Positions 1-7,829 of a stretch of 33,158 bases of DNA are shown here, piece by piece; the stretch's first letter is position 1, and each line of letters opens with the position of its first letter. The notes beneath the pieces were generated by a model. It was given only the letters and a program-made list of their open reading frames with translations. It did not search any database and was not told the DNA's origin. The translations under genes were made by a program, and so were the position numbers. The stretch is from an uncultured bacterium (lineage in GTDB: Bacteria; Patescibacteriota; Minisyncoccia; Moranbacterales; UBA1568), in NCBI GenBank assembly GCA_937864125.1, contig CALMHZ010000083.1:1-33158 (forward strand), written 5' to 3'.

Positions 1-265
1 CCTCGCTTCGCTTCACCGCCTCATAAAAAGCCACGAGCCCGACCAAAAAAAGAAACCCCGACAAAAGCCCGAGGAACATCACCTCTCCGAACTCGAAGAG
101 AAACCCGAATGGCAGGAGAGCCAGCGCGAAAAGACTCACGAGCGAGGTATAAAAAGCATAAAGAAGCGGAGATCCGATCCGCCCATCCGATAAGAGAAAT
201 TTATCGAATACGGATGCAAGCGCATTAAAAAAATATCCGAGGAGTGCGAAGAGTATCCATGTCAT
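1..265 (-). CDS. EamA/DMT-like transporter, 5' part only
   Basis: The first 88 codons of a membrane protein whose 3' end lies outside the window. Translation from the ATG at 265-263 opens MTWILFALLGYFFNAL, continues with FDKFLLS, then two hydrophobic stretches (about residues 27-50 and 55-72), and ends in FYEAVKRSE. Alternating hydrophobic helices and a helix ending in an EA-S type motif are typical of the drug/metabolite transporter (EamA) family, whose members have ten helices and export small metabolites. The substrate cannot be told from this fragment. An AGGT about 12 bases upstream is only a weak ribosome site. The reading frame is clear; the family call is moderate because most of the protein is missing. 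Confidence 0.6.
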   Translation of the reverse strand, partial: MTWILFALLGYFFNALASVFDKFLLSDGRIGSPLLYAFYTSLVSLFALALLPFGFLFEFGEVMFLGLLSGFLFLVGLVAFYEAVKRSE

Positions 266-421
266 GCTCTTATCGTACCTTAAAATTACAAAAATGCATA
301 AAATCCTGCACTAGAAAAGGGAACTTATAACCCACTAATTTTTATAAGTTTTTATAACTTCAAATCGGCAGTAAGTTTCGTAGCAAGAACAGCCCATCCG
401 GGTACCTGCAAATGCAGGTCA
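266..421. other. AT-rich intergenic region with inverted repeats
   Basis: No gene seen. Between about 330 and 362 lies an AT-rich set of inverted and direct repeats: AACTTATAA and TTATAAGTT flank an 11-base loop, followed by a further TTATAACTT. A second hairpin, ACCTGC-AAAT-GCAGGT (about 403-419), sits just downstream of the 664-residue gene's stop on the minus strand but lacks a T run. These may stop transcription of that gene or mark a recombination site; the sequence does not decide. Confidence 0.3.
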
Positions 422-2416
422 TCACAACCAAACAAGCGGACCCCCGGTCTGCACCCAGTTCGTGCCATCATAGACAAAACTGTGGGAACCCTTTTGGTTT
501 GCACCACCAACAGCGGGCGCCGCAGCTTTAAACACGGCGTTGTAGGTGATGGTCCAAGAGCCAGTCGCGTTCTGGGTATAATTGAGCGTGAGTCGTTGGC
601 CGGTCTGCGGATTGGTTGGCGCGGCTATGGTGATATTACCGGTTAATGTGCCGATATTGTGGACCTCGGCGATGTTGGCGTCGGGTATAACGGTCGCTGA
701 GTATGAAACGGAAATAGCCCCGCCTGGGCCTTTGTTCTTCAAAGTTCCAAGCGCTGAAACATCACTGCGTAATCCTCCGCAATTATTGACTACAACAGTC
801 GTGTTTGAAGGGGTACCAGCGGCATCCGCTCTGTAGAGTCTAGAATATCCGCTGAGCTCTACAAAAGGCGAAAAAGTTACATTTGAGATGTGTACAATAG
901 TGCCCATAGGAACCGCCGTTAGACCACCTCCACCGCCATATTCGTCGGCAATGACTGCTGTAAAAGTTGCGTGTAACGCTTTTGGGCTCAGAATGGTAAT
1001 ACCAGACAGGCTGTAATTAGTTGCAAGCCCTTGAAAATAGCCAATTGCATAATCTTGTAAGCGTGAGACAACTCCAACATATAGTAGCGACCCGTAGAGA
1101 TCGTTAATATGGATTGTCAGATTTGAAACCTCAAAATTTCTAGCTTGCGAGTAGTCAAATATTCGTAAGTCTGGGGATAATCCTGTCGACACTGTGGCAA
1201 ACACATCAAAATTAGTTACTGATATGTCACCAGACGCCATAAAATTGAAGAAGTGTGTCCAGGCAACTGATGACTGCGTATATGCCTTACAATTATTACA
1301 GCTAAAACTTCCAACAATTGCCATGGGAGAAAACATGTCGGCAGCTGATGCCCGAATAGTGATGTGCTCTAATTCAATAATAACGGCGTTCCCGGTCGGG
1401 TATGTTATCTCATCCCACCCACCGCCATTTTGATTGGAAAATGTTTGATACGAGGCATCGTCACCACGAGATATGTGGATTCCGCCGGAAAACTTCAACC
1501 TACCGTGTGTGACGGCAGCCACCGTTTTGAGCTGCAGCGCCAAGTCGCATTCATTGATGCTGGTAAACTCAACATTGACTGGCACTGTTAGATTAACTGA
1601 TTCCTGCACAACACGATCAAGCAGGAGCACCGTATACATGTTTTCTGTGTACCAATGCAGCGGGGTTGATACACTAATAGTTGCCCCACATCTACGCATC
1701 CCAGACCGGATGCTAACTGCTGATCCCCCAAAGAAGGGATAGAGAATTGGCTCTGTTCCAACGCTGAAGAATATGCGCTTGTCGGAACGCATATTAGGTG
1801 TGCCTATACCACCAGACTTTGTTACGATAGATGTCTTGCTTGTCCATGCGGTAACTGCTGATCCAAAACCTGGGTCAAACCCAGCATCGCCAGAAAATAT
1901 TTCAACAAATTGGGGCAATGATGAAATATAGGTAATAGCTGCTTGTATCGTGGCATATTTCCCCCCAGCCCCTACCGTCAAGACATTCGTTCCGAGCGTC
2001 GCGTGGACGCCTCCTCCCGGATTCTTGAGTCCCGTCACATTCCCCGACCCATCCTTTGCGAATTGGACATCGGGAAGGACGGAGGATTGGGTGACTGCGA
2101 GTCTGAACTGCGTCGTCGTGATGGCCAGGACTTCGATCCTGTCTCCTGCCGTTGCGGTGTAGTTCGCGCTTCCCGGGAGGAGAAGGTTCGTACTGTGGGT
2201 GAAGGAAGGAGTCCCGGTACACAGGAGGGTCCGTTTGGCTCCTGCCTGGGGGGCGGGAGTGAAGCCTGTGATGGTGGCGGTTCCTGAGAGAGGGACCGTG
2301 TTGCCCGTGACGGACCAGATGTCGGGGGTGGAGGCTGAAGGGAGGTCGGAGGCCTTGCTTTCATTGAGCGGGATGCCGTCGAGGAGGACGCGGTGCTTGG
2401 AGAGGCGGAGGGGCAT
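422..2416 (-). CDS. tail-spike-like surface protein with predicted beta-helix core (664 aa)
   Basis: A protein of modular build. Residues about 40-110 contain TITGFTP..., NLLLPGSANYTATAGDRIEVLAI, a pattern seen in phage tail-fibre and spike modules. Residues about 150-165 read VGAGGKYATIQAAI, the classic entry motif of pectin-lyase-like right-handed beta-helix proteins. A long low-complexity beta-rich stretch follows to about residue 560. The C-terminal module holds GTLTGNITIAAP..NPQTGQ and ends SFVYDGTNWVQTGGPLVWL. There is no signal peptide or membrane helix, so the export route is unclear. The ends are more GC-rich than the middle. It lies just downstream of two lysozyme-like genes on the same strand. 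An isolated TATACT (minus strand, 2448-2453) could be its -10; no ribosome site is obvious. Function is not known; binding or cutting of a surface polysaccharide is a reasonable inference. Confidence 0.75.
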   Translation of the reverse strand: MPLRLSKHRVLLDGIPLNESKASDLPSASTPDIWSVTGNTVPLSGTATITGFTPAPQAGAKRTLLCTGTPSFTHSTNLLLPGSANYTATAGDRIEVLAITTTQFRLAVTQSSVLPDVQFAKDGSGNVTGLKNPGGGVHATLGTNVLTVGAGGKYATIQAAITYISSLPQFVEIFSGDAGFDPGFGSAVTAWTSKTSIVTKSGGIGTPNMRSDKRIFFSVGTEPILYPFFGGSAVSIRSGMRRCGATISVSTPLHWYTENMYTVLLLDRVVQESVNLTVPVNVEFTSINECDLALQLKTVAAVTHGRLKFSGGIHISRGDDASYQTFSNQNGGGWDEITYPTGNAVIIELEHITIRASAADMFSPMAIVGSFSCNNCKAYTQSSVAWTHFFNFMASGDISVTNFDVFATVSTGLSPDLRIFDYSQARNFEVSNLTIHINDLYGSLLYVGVVSRLQDYAIGYFQGLATNYSLSGITILSPKALHATFTAVIADEYGGGGGLTAVPMGTIVHISNVTFSPFVELSGYSRLYRADAAGTPSNTTVVVNNCGGLRSDVSALGTLKNKGPGGAISVSYSATVIPDANIAEVHNIGTLTGNITIAAPTNPQTGQRLTLNYTQNATGSWTITYNAVFKAAAPAVGGANQKGSHSFVYDGTNWVQTGGPLVWL

Positions 2417-2488
2417 GGGGGTTGATGTTAGTGAGGGTTATGGTGGGAGTATAGCAGGAAAGTGTGGGGAAGAGAAGTGAAAGAAAAG

Positions 2489-2514
2489 AAAAAAGACTCA
2501 CAGGAAATGAGTCT
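2489..2514 (-). terminator. intrinsic terminator after the 259-aa lysozyme-like gene
   Basis: Read on the minus strand: AGACTCA, a seven-base loop, TGAGTCT, then a run of T. It separates the lysozyme-like gene (stop at 2545) from the spike-like gene (start 2416), so the latter needs its own promoter. Confidence 0.8.
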
Positions 2515-2544
2515 CTTTCAGTACCCGAGCCTTCTTTCTTAGAC

Positions 2545-3324
2545 TTAGAGCTTTACGATCTTCTTGTAATACAGATCGACATCGGCGATCCACTTCCTCA
2601 CGCTCTCCGGGCTGTGCGCGGCGCAGCTTGATCCGCATTTCCAGATGATCATGCTGCTCGGACTGCTGGTTTTTCGCATATTCACAAGTTCAGTGAGGCG
2701 ATCGCCAACCACGCTCACCGCTTCCTCGGGAGAGCCGAAACACGCATGCCCCATGGCTGTCCCTCTGGTTCCTGCCGATTTGTATCCCCAGTAGTTGAAG
2801 CAATCGCTCCCCGACGCATCGACCGGCACATGTTCGCCCCAGCTCGACTCTTTTTTCGCGATACCGATCAAGAGTCCGGCGACTTCCCGATCATAGTTTG
2901 CGATAAAGGGCGACATCGCCTCTATCGGTGTCCCGGCCACCATCGTTCGTATTTCTTGTTCGAGGTCGCTTGCATTATCTGAAACGACAACCTTCTCTGT
3001 CTGCACGGACTCGGAACATTCCGATGACATGCCCGACTGACGAGCCTCAGTCGAGGCGGTGAGCGAGTCCACCAATTCCTGCTCGAGCAACACGCCGCAA
3101 AGCGCTTTCTTGGTATCAAGGGACGGACTCACGATGGACGCCTCCTCGCTTCTTTCTCGTAAGGGAGGCGCGAGAGCGAACACTGAAGCCGTCAAAGAAA
3201 AAAGCATTCCCGAAACAAAAACCGCTCGGCGCAAAGAACGCGCGAGGGGCGTGCCACCAAGCAATTTTTTCCGTTTATGATCGTCTCCGTCGGCAAGCGA
3301 TACTGCTGATTCCGTTTCCGGCAT
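2545..3324 (-). CDS. membrane-anchored glucosaminidase/lysozyme-like protein (259 aa)
   Basis: One of three paralogs in the window. Residues 33-53 form one membrane helix after a basic N-terminus (signal anchor or signal peptide), so the rest should be outside the membrane. Residues about 120-256 are the shared domain. LIGIAKKESSWG gives a likely catalytic Glu159 in the ES-WG setting of GH73-type glucosaminidases and related lysozyme-fold enzymes; DCFNYWGY resembles their NLFGIK-like segment. Cysteines 175, 195, 230 and 234 are conserved in all three paralogs and could form two disulfides. The C-terminus is VRKWIADVDLYYKK. The expected activity is cutting the peptidoglycan glycan chain, by family resemblance only. 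It has its own promoter (3377-3405) and terminator. Confidence 0.8.
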   Translation of the reverse strand: MPETESAVSLADGDDHKRKKLLGGTPLARSLRRAVFVSGMLFSLTASVFALAPPLRERSEEASIVSPSLDTKKALCGVLLEQELVDSLTASTEARQSGMSSECSESVQTEKVVVSDNASDLEQEIRTMVAGTPIEAMSPFIANYDREVAGLLIGIAKKESSWGEHVPVDASGSDCFNYWGYKSAGTRGTAMGHACFGSPEEAVSVVGDRLTELVNMRKTSSPSSMIIWKCGSSCAAHSPESVRKWIADVDLYYKKIVKL

Positions 3325-3376
3325 AGGTATTCATTAAGGCTTTTCATCGCTCAAATGCGTTGAGGATGCAAGCTTC

Positions 3377-3405
3377 ATTCTATCTTATTTTCACCAAGCC
3401 GTCAA
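3377..3405 (-). promoter_or_regulatory. sigma70-type promoter of the 259-aa lysozyme-like gene
   Basis: Minus-strand TTGACG (3405-3400), a 17-base spacer, TAGAAT (3382-3377). Transcription would start near 3370, leaving a leader of about 45 bases before the ATG at 3324. Confidence 0.75.
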
Positions 3406-3437
3406 AGGATATTTCCATATTTCGCTTATAACAAAGC

Positions 3438-3460
3438 AAAAAGACAGCATTTCTCTGTCC
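3438..3460 (-). terminator. intrinsic terminator after the 383-aa lysozyme-like gene
   Basis: On the minus strand GGACAG, a short A-rich loop, CTGTCT and then TTTTT, about 30 bases past the stop at 3490. It isolates this gene from its downstream paralog. Confidence 0.65.
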
Positions 3461-3489
3461 GTTTCCCTCTTTCCCTGATCCCCCCGAGG

Positions 3490-4641
3490 CTATTCGACCC
3501 CTTCGAGATTCAGCTTCTTGTAATAGAGATCGACATCGGCGATCCACTTCCTCACACTCTCCGAGCTGTGCGCGGCGCAGCTTGATCCGCATTTCCATAA
3601 AATAAGATCGGCGGGGGTGGTAAGATCATATTTTTTTATGAGCGTATCAAGACGCTTCCCCACGGTTGCCACGGCATCTTTGCGGCTATTGAAACAGGTA
3701 TGTCCCCCCGTACCCATCATTTTCCGTATACCGCGATAGCCCCAATAATTGAAACAGTCCTGCCCCTCCAGTACGGGAACCCGTCTTCCCCAATTGCTCT
3801 CTTTTTTTGCGATGGCGATAAGGAACATCGCTACGCTCCGATCCTGTTCCAGAATTTCCGGAATCATGCTCTCGATAGGATACCCTTTCACCATCGTTCG
3901 GACACGATTCTCAAATTCTTTCTTGTTCGGGTCCTCGATGCCAAGATCGGACAGGATGGCTTCGGTATCGAGATTTTTTGTGGATTCTTCTGATATATCG
4001 GCGCCCTTCGTGTCGGAAACAGGCCTCTCCACATACACGATGCGCGCCTCCTCCGCCTGCACTCGTCCTCCGAAAGAATGTTCCAAAAACAAGGCGGACA
4101 CGACTCCAAGGGTCATCGCTCCGACCAAGGGAATATAAGCGGCGCGGGCGGGAGAAAGCCCCAGACGAAATCCTGACAACCCGGAGGCGATATTGTTTCC
4201 CAGTCCAAGGAAATATGCCTCCACGGAAGCCGCCATTTCTTTGGTCGGCTGCGCGAAGACTATCTTGCGCGTAAGAGGCGTTGAGGGAGCACTATATCCA
4301 AATTTTCGCAGTCCGTCGACGGTGCGGATCGAGCATGAAGAAAGAGGTCTTTCCCCAAGTACGGCCAAAGCATGCGTCGGATAGAGAAAAGCGTCTTCGG
4401 CAAACACGGTCACGCGCGACCGCCTGCCCCGCGAAAAAATAGTCGCGGAAAATTCCCTCGTTTGCGTATGCGCGATATTCTCTTGTGGTTCTTGGTTTGC
4501 CCTGATCCTGGGAATCATGCCGTCGACGCGGGGCGCTTGACGATTCTTTTCAGGAAGCACGCCTATACGCATAGAATGTTCTTTGTTTTTTACTTCTTTT
4601 CCCCCGCAATCCCGCAAGGTCCTCTTGTTGAAATATTGCAA
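3490..4641 (-). CDS. membrane-anchored glucosaminidase/lysozyme-like protein with long N-terminal region (up to 383 aa)
   Basis: Largest of the three paralogs. The shared domain covers about residues 243-378, with FLIAIAKKESNWG (likely catalytic Glu281), DCFNYWGYRG, and conserved Cys 296, 316, 351 and 355. Unlike its relatives the single membrane helix is at about 168-187, preceded by some 165 basic, probably cytoplasmic residues of unknown role. The longest frame starts at a TTG one base after the lgt stop; the ATG at 4572-4570 (residue 24, MRIGVLPEK) is the more conventional start and gives 360 aa. Neither has a good ribosome site. It directly follows lgt and may share its transcript. The last 84 bases of the conserved C-terminal coding part are almost identical to those of the 259-aa paralog. 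Confidence 0.78.
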   Translation of the reverse strand: MQYFNKRTLRDCGGKEVKNKEHSMRIGVLPEKNRQAPRVDGMIPRIRANQEPQENIAHTQTREFSATIFSRGRRSRVTVFAEDAFLYPTHALAVLGERPLSSCSIRTVDGLRKFGYSAPSTPLTRKIVFAQPTKEMAASVEAYFLGLGNNIASGLSGFRLGLSPARAAYIPLVGAMTLGVVSALFLEHSFGGRVQAEEARIVYVERPVSDTKGADISEESTKNLDTEAILSDLGIEDPNKKEFENRVRTMVKGYPIESMIPEILEQDRSVAMFLIAIAKKESNWGRRVPVLEGQDCFNYWGYRGIRKMMGTGGHTCFNSRKDAVATVGKRLDTLIKKYDLTTPADLILWKCGSSCAAHSSESVRKWIADVDLYYKKLNLEGVE

Positions 4642-4642
4642 G

Positions 4643-5518
4643 TCAAGCGTTTTTTTCGAGGGAGCTCATGAACGTTCTCTTCAAATGCATCATACCATTT
4701 TTTCGAGAAAATATCCACAGAAAAAGTCCGATCGATGCGGCGATCATGCCAAGCGAAAGCACCTGGCCCATGCTCAGTGCCTCGATACCGCTTGATACTC
4801 CCGGATCCCTCTCTCGCACGAACTCGATCGAAAAACGGAAGATTCCATACAAAAGAAGAAAGAGTCCTGCGAGTACGCCCTCAGGAAATGCTTTTTTCCG
4901 CAGAGAATAGAGGATAAGAAACAACAACAGCCCTTCCGCGCCCGCTTCATAGAGCTGGGATGGATGCCGTAATACCGTTTCAGAAGGAGCATACACGCCC
5001 CAGGGCACATCGGTCACCCGACCGAAAAGCTCGAGGTTCACGAAATTTCCGATTCGCCCGAAAAAAAGAGCGACAGGCGCCACCACGACCACGAAGTCAA
5101 GCAACGGGAGAAGTTTGATTTTTTCTCTCCGAGCAATCATTCCTAGACCGAGAAACGCCCCAAGAAGGGCTCCATGGAAGCTCATCCCTCGTATCCCTAC
5201 GAACGCTCCGCTTTCGGAGAAGGGGCTCACGAGAAGGGAAGGGCGCGAAAGAAGCGATTGATCATAAAAAACTGCGTATCCAAGCCTTCCGCCGATAATA
5301 GCTGAGGTCAGACTGACAAGCGCTATGTCCCAGAGCACTTGTTTGCCAAGAATAATTTCTTTTTTTGCCACCCGAGAAAAAAGAATTCCCACGGCCACCG
5401 CCCATCCCAGAAGAAAAAACACCGCATACCAATACAAAGAAAAGGAGCCTATCGAAAACACGACGGGATCGATATTTTCCGGAACATGCTGCCAAAAAGA
5501 AGCTACCGAAAAGATCAT
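4643..5518 (-). CDS. lgt: prolipoprotein diacylglyceryl transferase
   Basis: Transfers diacylglycerol from phosphatidylglycerol to the lipobox cysteine of prelipoproteins in the inner membrane, the first step of lipoprotein maturation. The 291-residue protein shows the family signatures in order: IDPVVFSIGSFSLYWYAVFF near the N-terminus, IIGGRLGYAVFYD, GMSFHGALLGAFLG (catalytic-region His), GRIGNFVNLELFGRVTDVPWG (the Lgt signature with its essential Arg and Asn), RHPSQLYEA, and YGIFRFSIEFVRERD. About seven hydrophobic helices are visible and the length is usual. It sits 55 bases after the AI-2E-type transporter and one base before the 383-aa lysozyme-like frame, suggesting a minus-strand operon. 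Confidence 0.96.
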   Translation of the reverse strand: MIFSVASFWQHVPENIDPVVFSIGSFSLYWYAVFFLLGWAVAVGILFSRVAKKEIILGKQVLWDIALVSLTSAIIGGRLGYAVFYDQSLLSRPSLLVSPFSESGAFVGIRGMSFHGALLGAFLGLGMIARREKIKLLPLLDFVVVVAPVALFFGRIGNFVNLELFGRVTDVPWGVYAPSETVLRHPSQLYEAGAEGLLLFLILYSLRKKAFPEGVLAGLFLLLYGIFRFSIEFVRERDPGVSSGIEALSMGQVLSLGMIAASIGLFLWIFSRKNGMMHLKRTFMSSLEKNA

Positions 5519-5573
5519 AGCAAGGAAAATGGGAAAATCCGCTGATCAAGAAAGAATCGGGGTAATCGATCGA

Positions 5574-6620
5574 TCACACTTTGCCGTTGTGGTTGCACTG
5601 CTTCAGTTCCACGGCATACTCTGACGAATAAATATCCGCGAGCGCCATGAAAAGAGATACGACGATAGGCCCGATAAGAAATCCGGAAATCCCGAACAGC
5701 GAGATGCCGCCGAGCGTTGCGAAAAAAACTAAAAGCGGATGCATTTCCGTATCGCGCCCGACAAGCTTCGGACGGAGGATATTGTCTATGGTCGATATGA
5801 CCCCGATACCGAACAGGATAAGGAATACTCCTTCCCATATATTCCCGGTAAGAAGCAGGATGATGCTTGCAGGTAGCCACACGATTCCTGCGCCCACAAG
5901 CGGAATGAGCGAGAGGAGCGCCATGAAAATACCCCAAATGATAGGCGAGGGCACTCCGACGATGAAAAAGGCTATACCGCCGAGAAGCCCTTGGATCAGC
6001 CCCACGATCAAAGTACCCTTGAGCGTCGCCCGACTGATGGAGATGAATTTCTGGAACAAAAGCCTCTCATGCTCATCGCGAAGCGGGGAAAGACGCATAA
6101 GATACCCCACGGCCCGTTTCCCATCGATAAGGAAATAAAAGAGGGAAAAGAATACGACGAACAACCAGAGGACGAACGCGGCGACGCTCTGATAAGCCGC
6201 CCCAAGAAACCCGATGAGCCCCTTCCCTATTTCCTGAAAAGATCCGGAGATTTCTTGCGCTCCCCGAACATCGATATTCAGAAAAGGCACCGATTCAAGA
6301 AGAACTATCCCCTTCTCCAGCATGCCGGCGCTTTGGTTCGAGTGATAGAAATTATTCGCCTCGTTGAGGGCCAAGCTGAATACTACGGATACGGGAAGAA
6401 TAACGAGAAGGATGGCGAAAATACAGGTGATCACGGACGCCCAGATTTCGCTTCCGTGAAAAAATCTTTTCAAAAACGCGTACGGCCGAGCAAAAAGGAC
6501 AGCGAGAATTGCCGCAACCAAAATGGCCGTCAAAAAAGGCTGGAATATAAGGAACATCCCCACGCTTGCGAGCGCCAAGAGACCGAGAAAAAAATAGGTA
6601 TTAAGATTCGTGAAGGCCAT
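5574..6620 (-). CDS. AI-2E family (PerM-like) membrane transporter
   Basis: A 348-residue polytopic membrane protein. Two hydrophobic hairpins occupy the first 80 residues (FLIFQPFLTAILVAAILAVLF), a soluble stretch follows (about 85-150), and the C-terminal half holds the family core: GLIQGLLGGIAFFIVGVPSPIIWG, SLIPLVGAGIVWLPA, IDNILRPKLVGRDTEMHPLLVFFATLGG, FGISGFLIGPIV. The NxLRPxLVG and GPIV motifs are hallmarks. Despite the name, members have varied roles including ion/proton exchange and metabolite export, so the substrate is unknown. GAGAG lies just before the ATG. It precedes lgt by 55 bases on the same strand. Confidence 0.92.
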   Translation of the reverse strand: MAFTNLNTYFFLGLLALASVGMFLIFQPFLTAILVAAILAVLFARPYAFLKRFFHGSEIWASVITCIFAILLVILPVSVVFSLALNEANNFYHSNQSAGMLEKGIVLLESVPFLNIDVRGAQEISGSFQEIGKGLIGFLGAAYQSVAAFVLWLFVVFFSLFYFLIDGKRAVGYLMRLSPLRDEHERLLFQKFISISRATLKGTLIVGLIQGLLGGIAFFIVGVPSPIIWGIFMALLSLIPLVGAGIVWLPASIILLLTGNIWEGVFLILFGIGVISTIDNILRPKLVGRDTEMHPLLVFFATLGGISLFGISGFLIGPIVVSLFMALADIYSSEYAVELKQCNHNGKV

Positions 6621-6709
6621 ACTCTCTCAGTAAAAAAACATCTTTCCTCTTCAGGGTAGCGGAAATCAGCAAGAAAAGCAACGAGTTCCGGCATACACCC
6701 GCATGCCTC

Positions 6710-7714
6710 CTAGTCCTCGTGAGCCGCCTCCCATGTTTTTGCTTCCGCGGGAGAGAAGGTCTGAAAAGCCGCTTCTCCCATAAGGATCTGCGCGCGAACA
6801 AAAAGCGTCGGCGATCCCTTTACACGCGATTTCTTATACGGCGGACGCACTGAAAGCTCGAGCCCGTACTTTACTCGGAACCAGGATTTTATACCGGCGC
6901 GGGTATTATGCGACGATGGCACGATAAACGGCTCGTAGCTTGCCTCGGAAGACGAATAATACTTTTTGTGATTCTCATGCAGGAACAGCAATACTCTGGC
7001 CTCTCGATAATCGATTTTTTGTCCGATCCCCCCATACATACTCTCTTTCGCCGCCTTGGCCCGTTCTTCTTGTTTCCCTCCCTGAGAAAAATACACGCAC
7101 CGGGAAGCAAGCGGGCATATGCCGCACTTCGGCCGCGCGACGCAGATAGCGCTCCCGAAATCCATGAGCGCCGCGTTCATGATCTTGGCTTTCACGGAGA
7201 AGAAATCATTGAATTTTTTGACCGGAATATCGGCATTCTTCGCTCCATAAAAAAACCGTCCGACCACCCGGCGAAGATTGGTATCCCAAGCGAGGACTTC
7301 CTCTCCATACGCGAAGCTCGCGATAGCCGCTGCCGTATACGGACCCACACCGGGGAGTGTTTGTAGCTTCGATACCTCTTTCGGAAATATTCCTTGATGT
7401 TGCATGGTGATAATTTCTGCCGTTTTGAGCATATTCCTTCCGCGCGAATAATACCCGAGCCCCTGATAGTAAGGCAGAAACTCCTCGAAACTTGTCCCCG
7501 AGAGCGTCTCCACATTCGGGAAACGATCAAGAAATTTCTCATAATACCCGATGACGCGAGACACTTGCGTCTGCTGGAGCATGATTTCCGACACCCACAC
7601 CTCATACGCGGTTACCCCCTTTTTTCTCCAAGGCAGGCGCTCACGACCGGCTTTTGAAAAAAAATCAAAGATGCGTTTCTCAAAAAAATCGATTTTCTCT
7701 TTTCGTATTGACAT
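6710..7714 (-). CDS. mutY: A/G-specific adenine DNA glycosylase
   Basis: Removes adenine mispaired with 8-oxoguanine. The 334-residue protein has the helix-hairpin-helix glycosylase fold: LPWR (27-30), EIMLQQTQV with catalytic Glu43, LPGVGPYTAAAI (hairpin, 120-131), AWDTNLRRVVGRFF with catalytic Asp144, then a Fe-S loop with Cys 191, 197, 200 and 206. The spacing is C-X5-C-X2-C-X5-C; the usual first gap is X6. The C-terminal region (about 225-334) is a divergent NUDIX-like 8-oxoG recognition domain. Its ATG lies beside the promoter of the divergent 92-aa gene, so the two transcripts start close together. It would be a client of the suf system in this window. Confidence 0.95.
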   Translation of the reverse strand: MSIRKEKIDFFEKRIFDFFSKAGRERLPWRKKGVTAYEVWVSEIMLQQTQVSRVIGYYEKFLDRFPNVETLSGTSFEEFLPYYQGLGYYSRGRNMLKTAEIITMQHQGIFPKEVSKLQTLPGVGPYTAAAIASFAYGEEVLAWDTNLRRVVGRFFYGAKNADIPVKKFNDFFSVKAKIMNAALMDFGSAICVARPKCGICPLASRCVYFSQGGKQEERAKAAKESMYGGIGQKIDYREARVLLFLHENHKKYYSSSEASYEPFIVPSSHNTRAGIKSWFRVKYGLELSVRPPYKKSRVKGSPTLFVRAQILMGEAAFQTFSPAEAKTWEAAHED

Positions 7715-7736
7715 AGAACGGCTTGTTTCTTATACT
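7708..7736 (+). promoter_or_regulatory. consensus sigma70-type promoter of the 92-aa gene
   Basis: TTGACA (7708-7713), 17-base spacer, TATACT (7731-7736). Its -35 overlaps the mutY start codon on the other strand. The predicted leader of about 87 bases contains small hairpins, including ATGGG-TTGC-CCCAT. Confidence 0.85.
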
Positions 7737-7829
7737 ACCCTCTCTTTCAAAAAAAGAGAATTTCCTTTACAACCAACCGGGGGTATCATGGGTTGCCCCA
7801 TCTTCCTATCAAAACCACAGGAGCGAATC

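Noticed and set aside
422-4641. Prophage remnant carrying tail fibre and endolysin
   Set aside because: No capsid, terminase, portal, integrase or holin is seen; the lysozyme-like proteins are membrane-anchored and flanked by housekeeping genes. Not excluded for the region beyond the edges.
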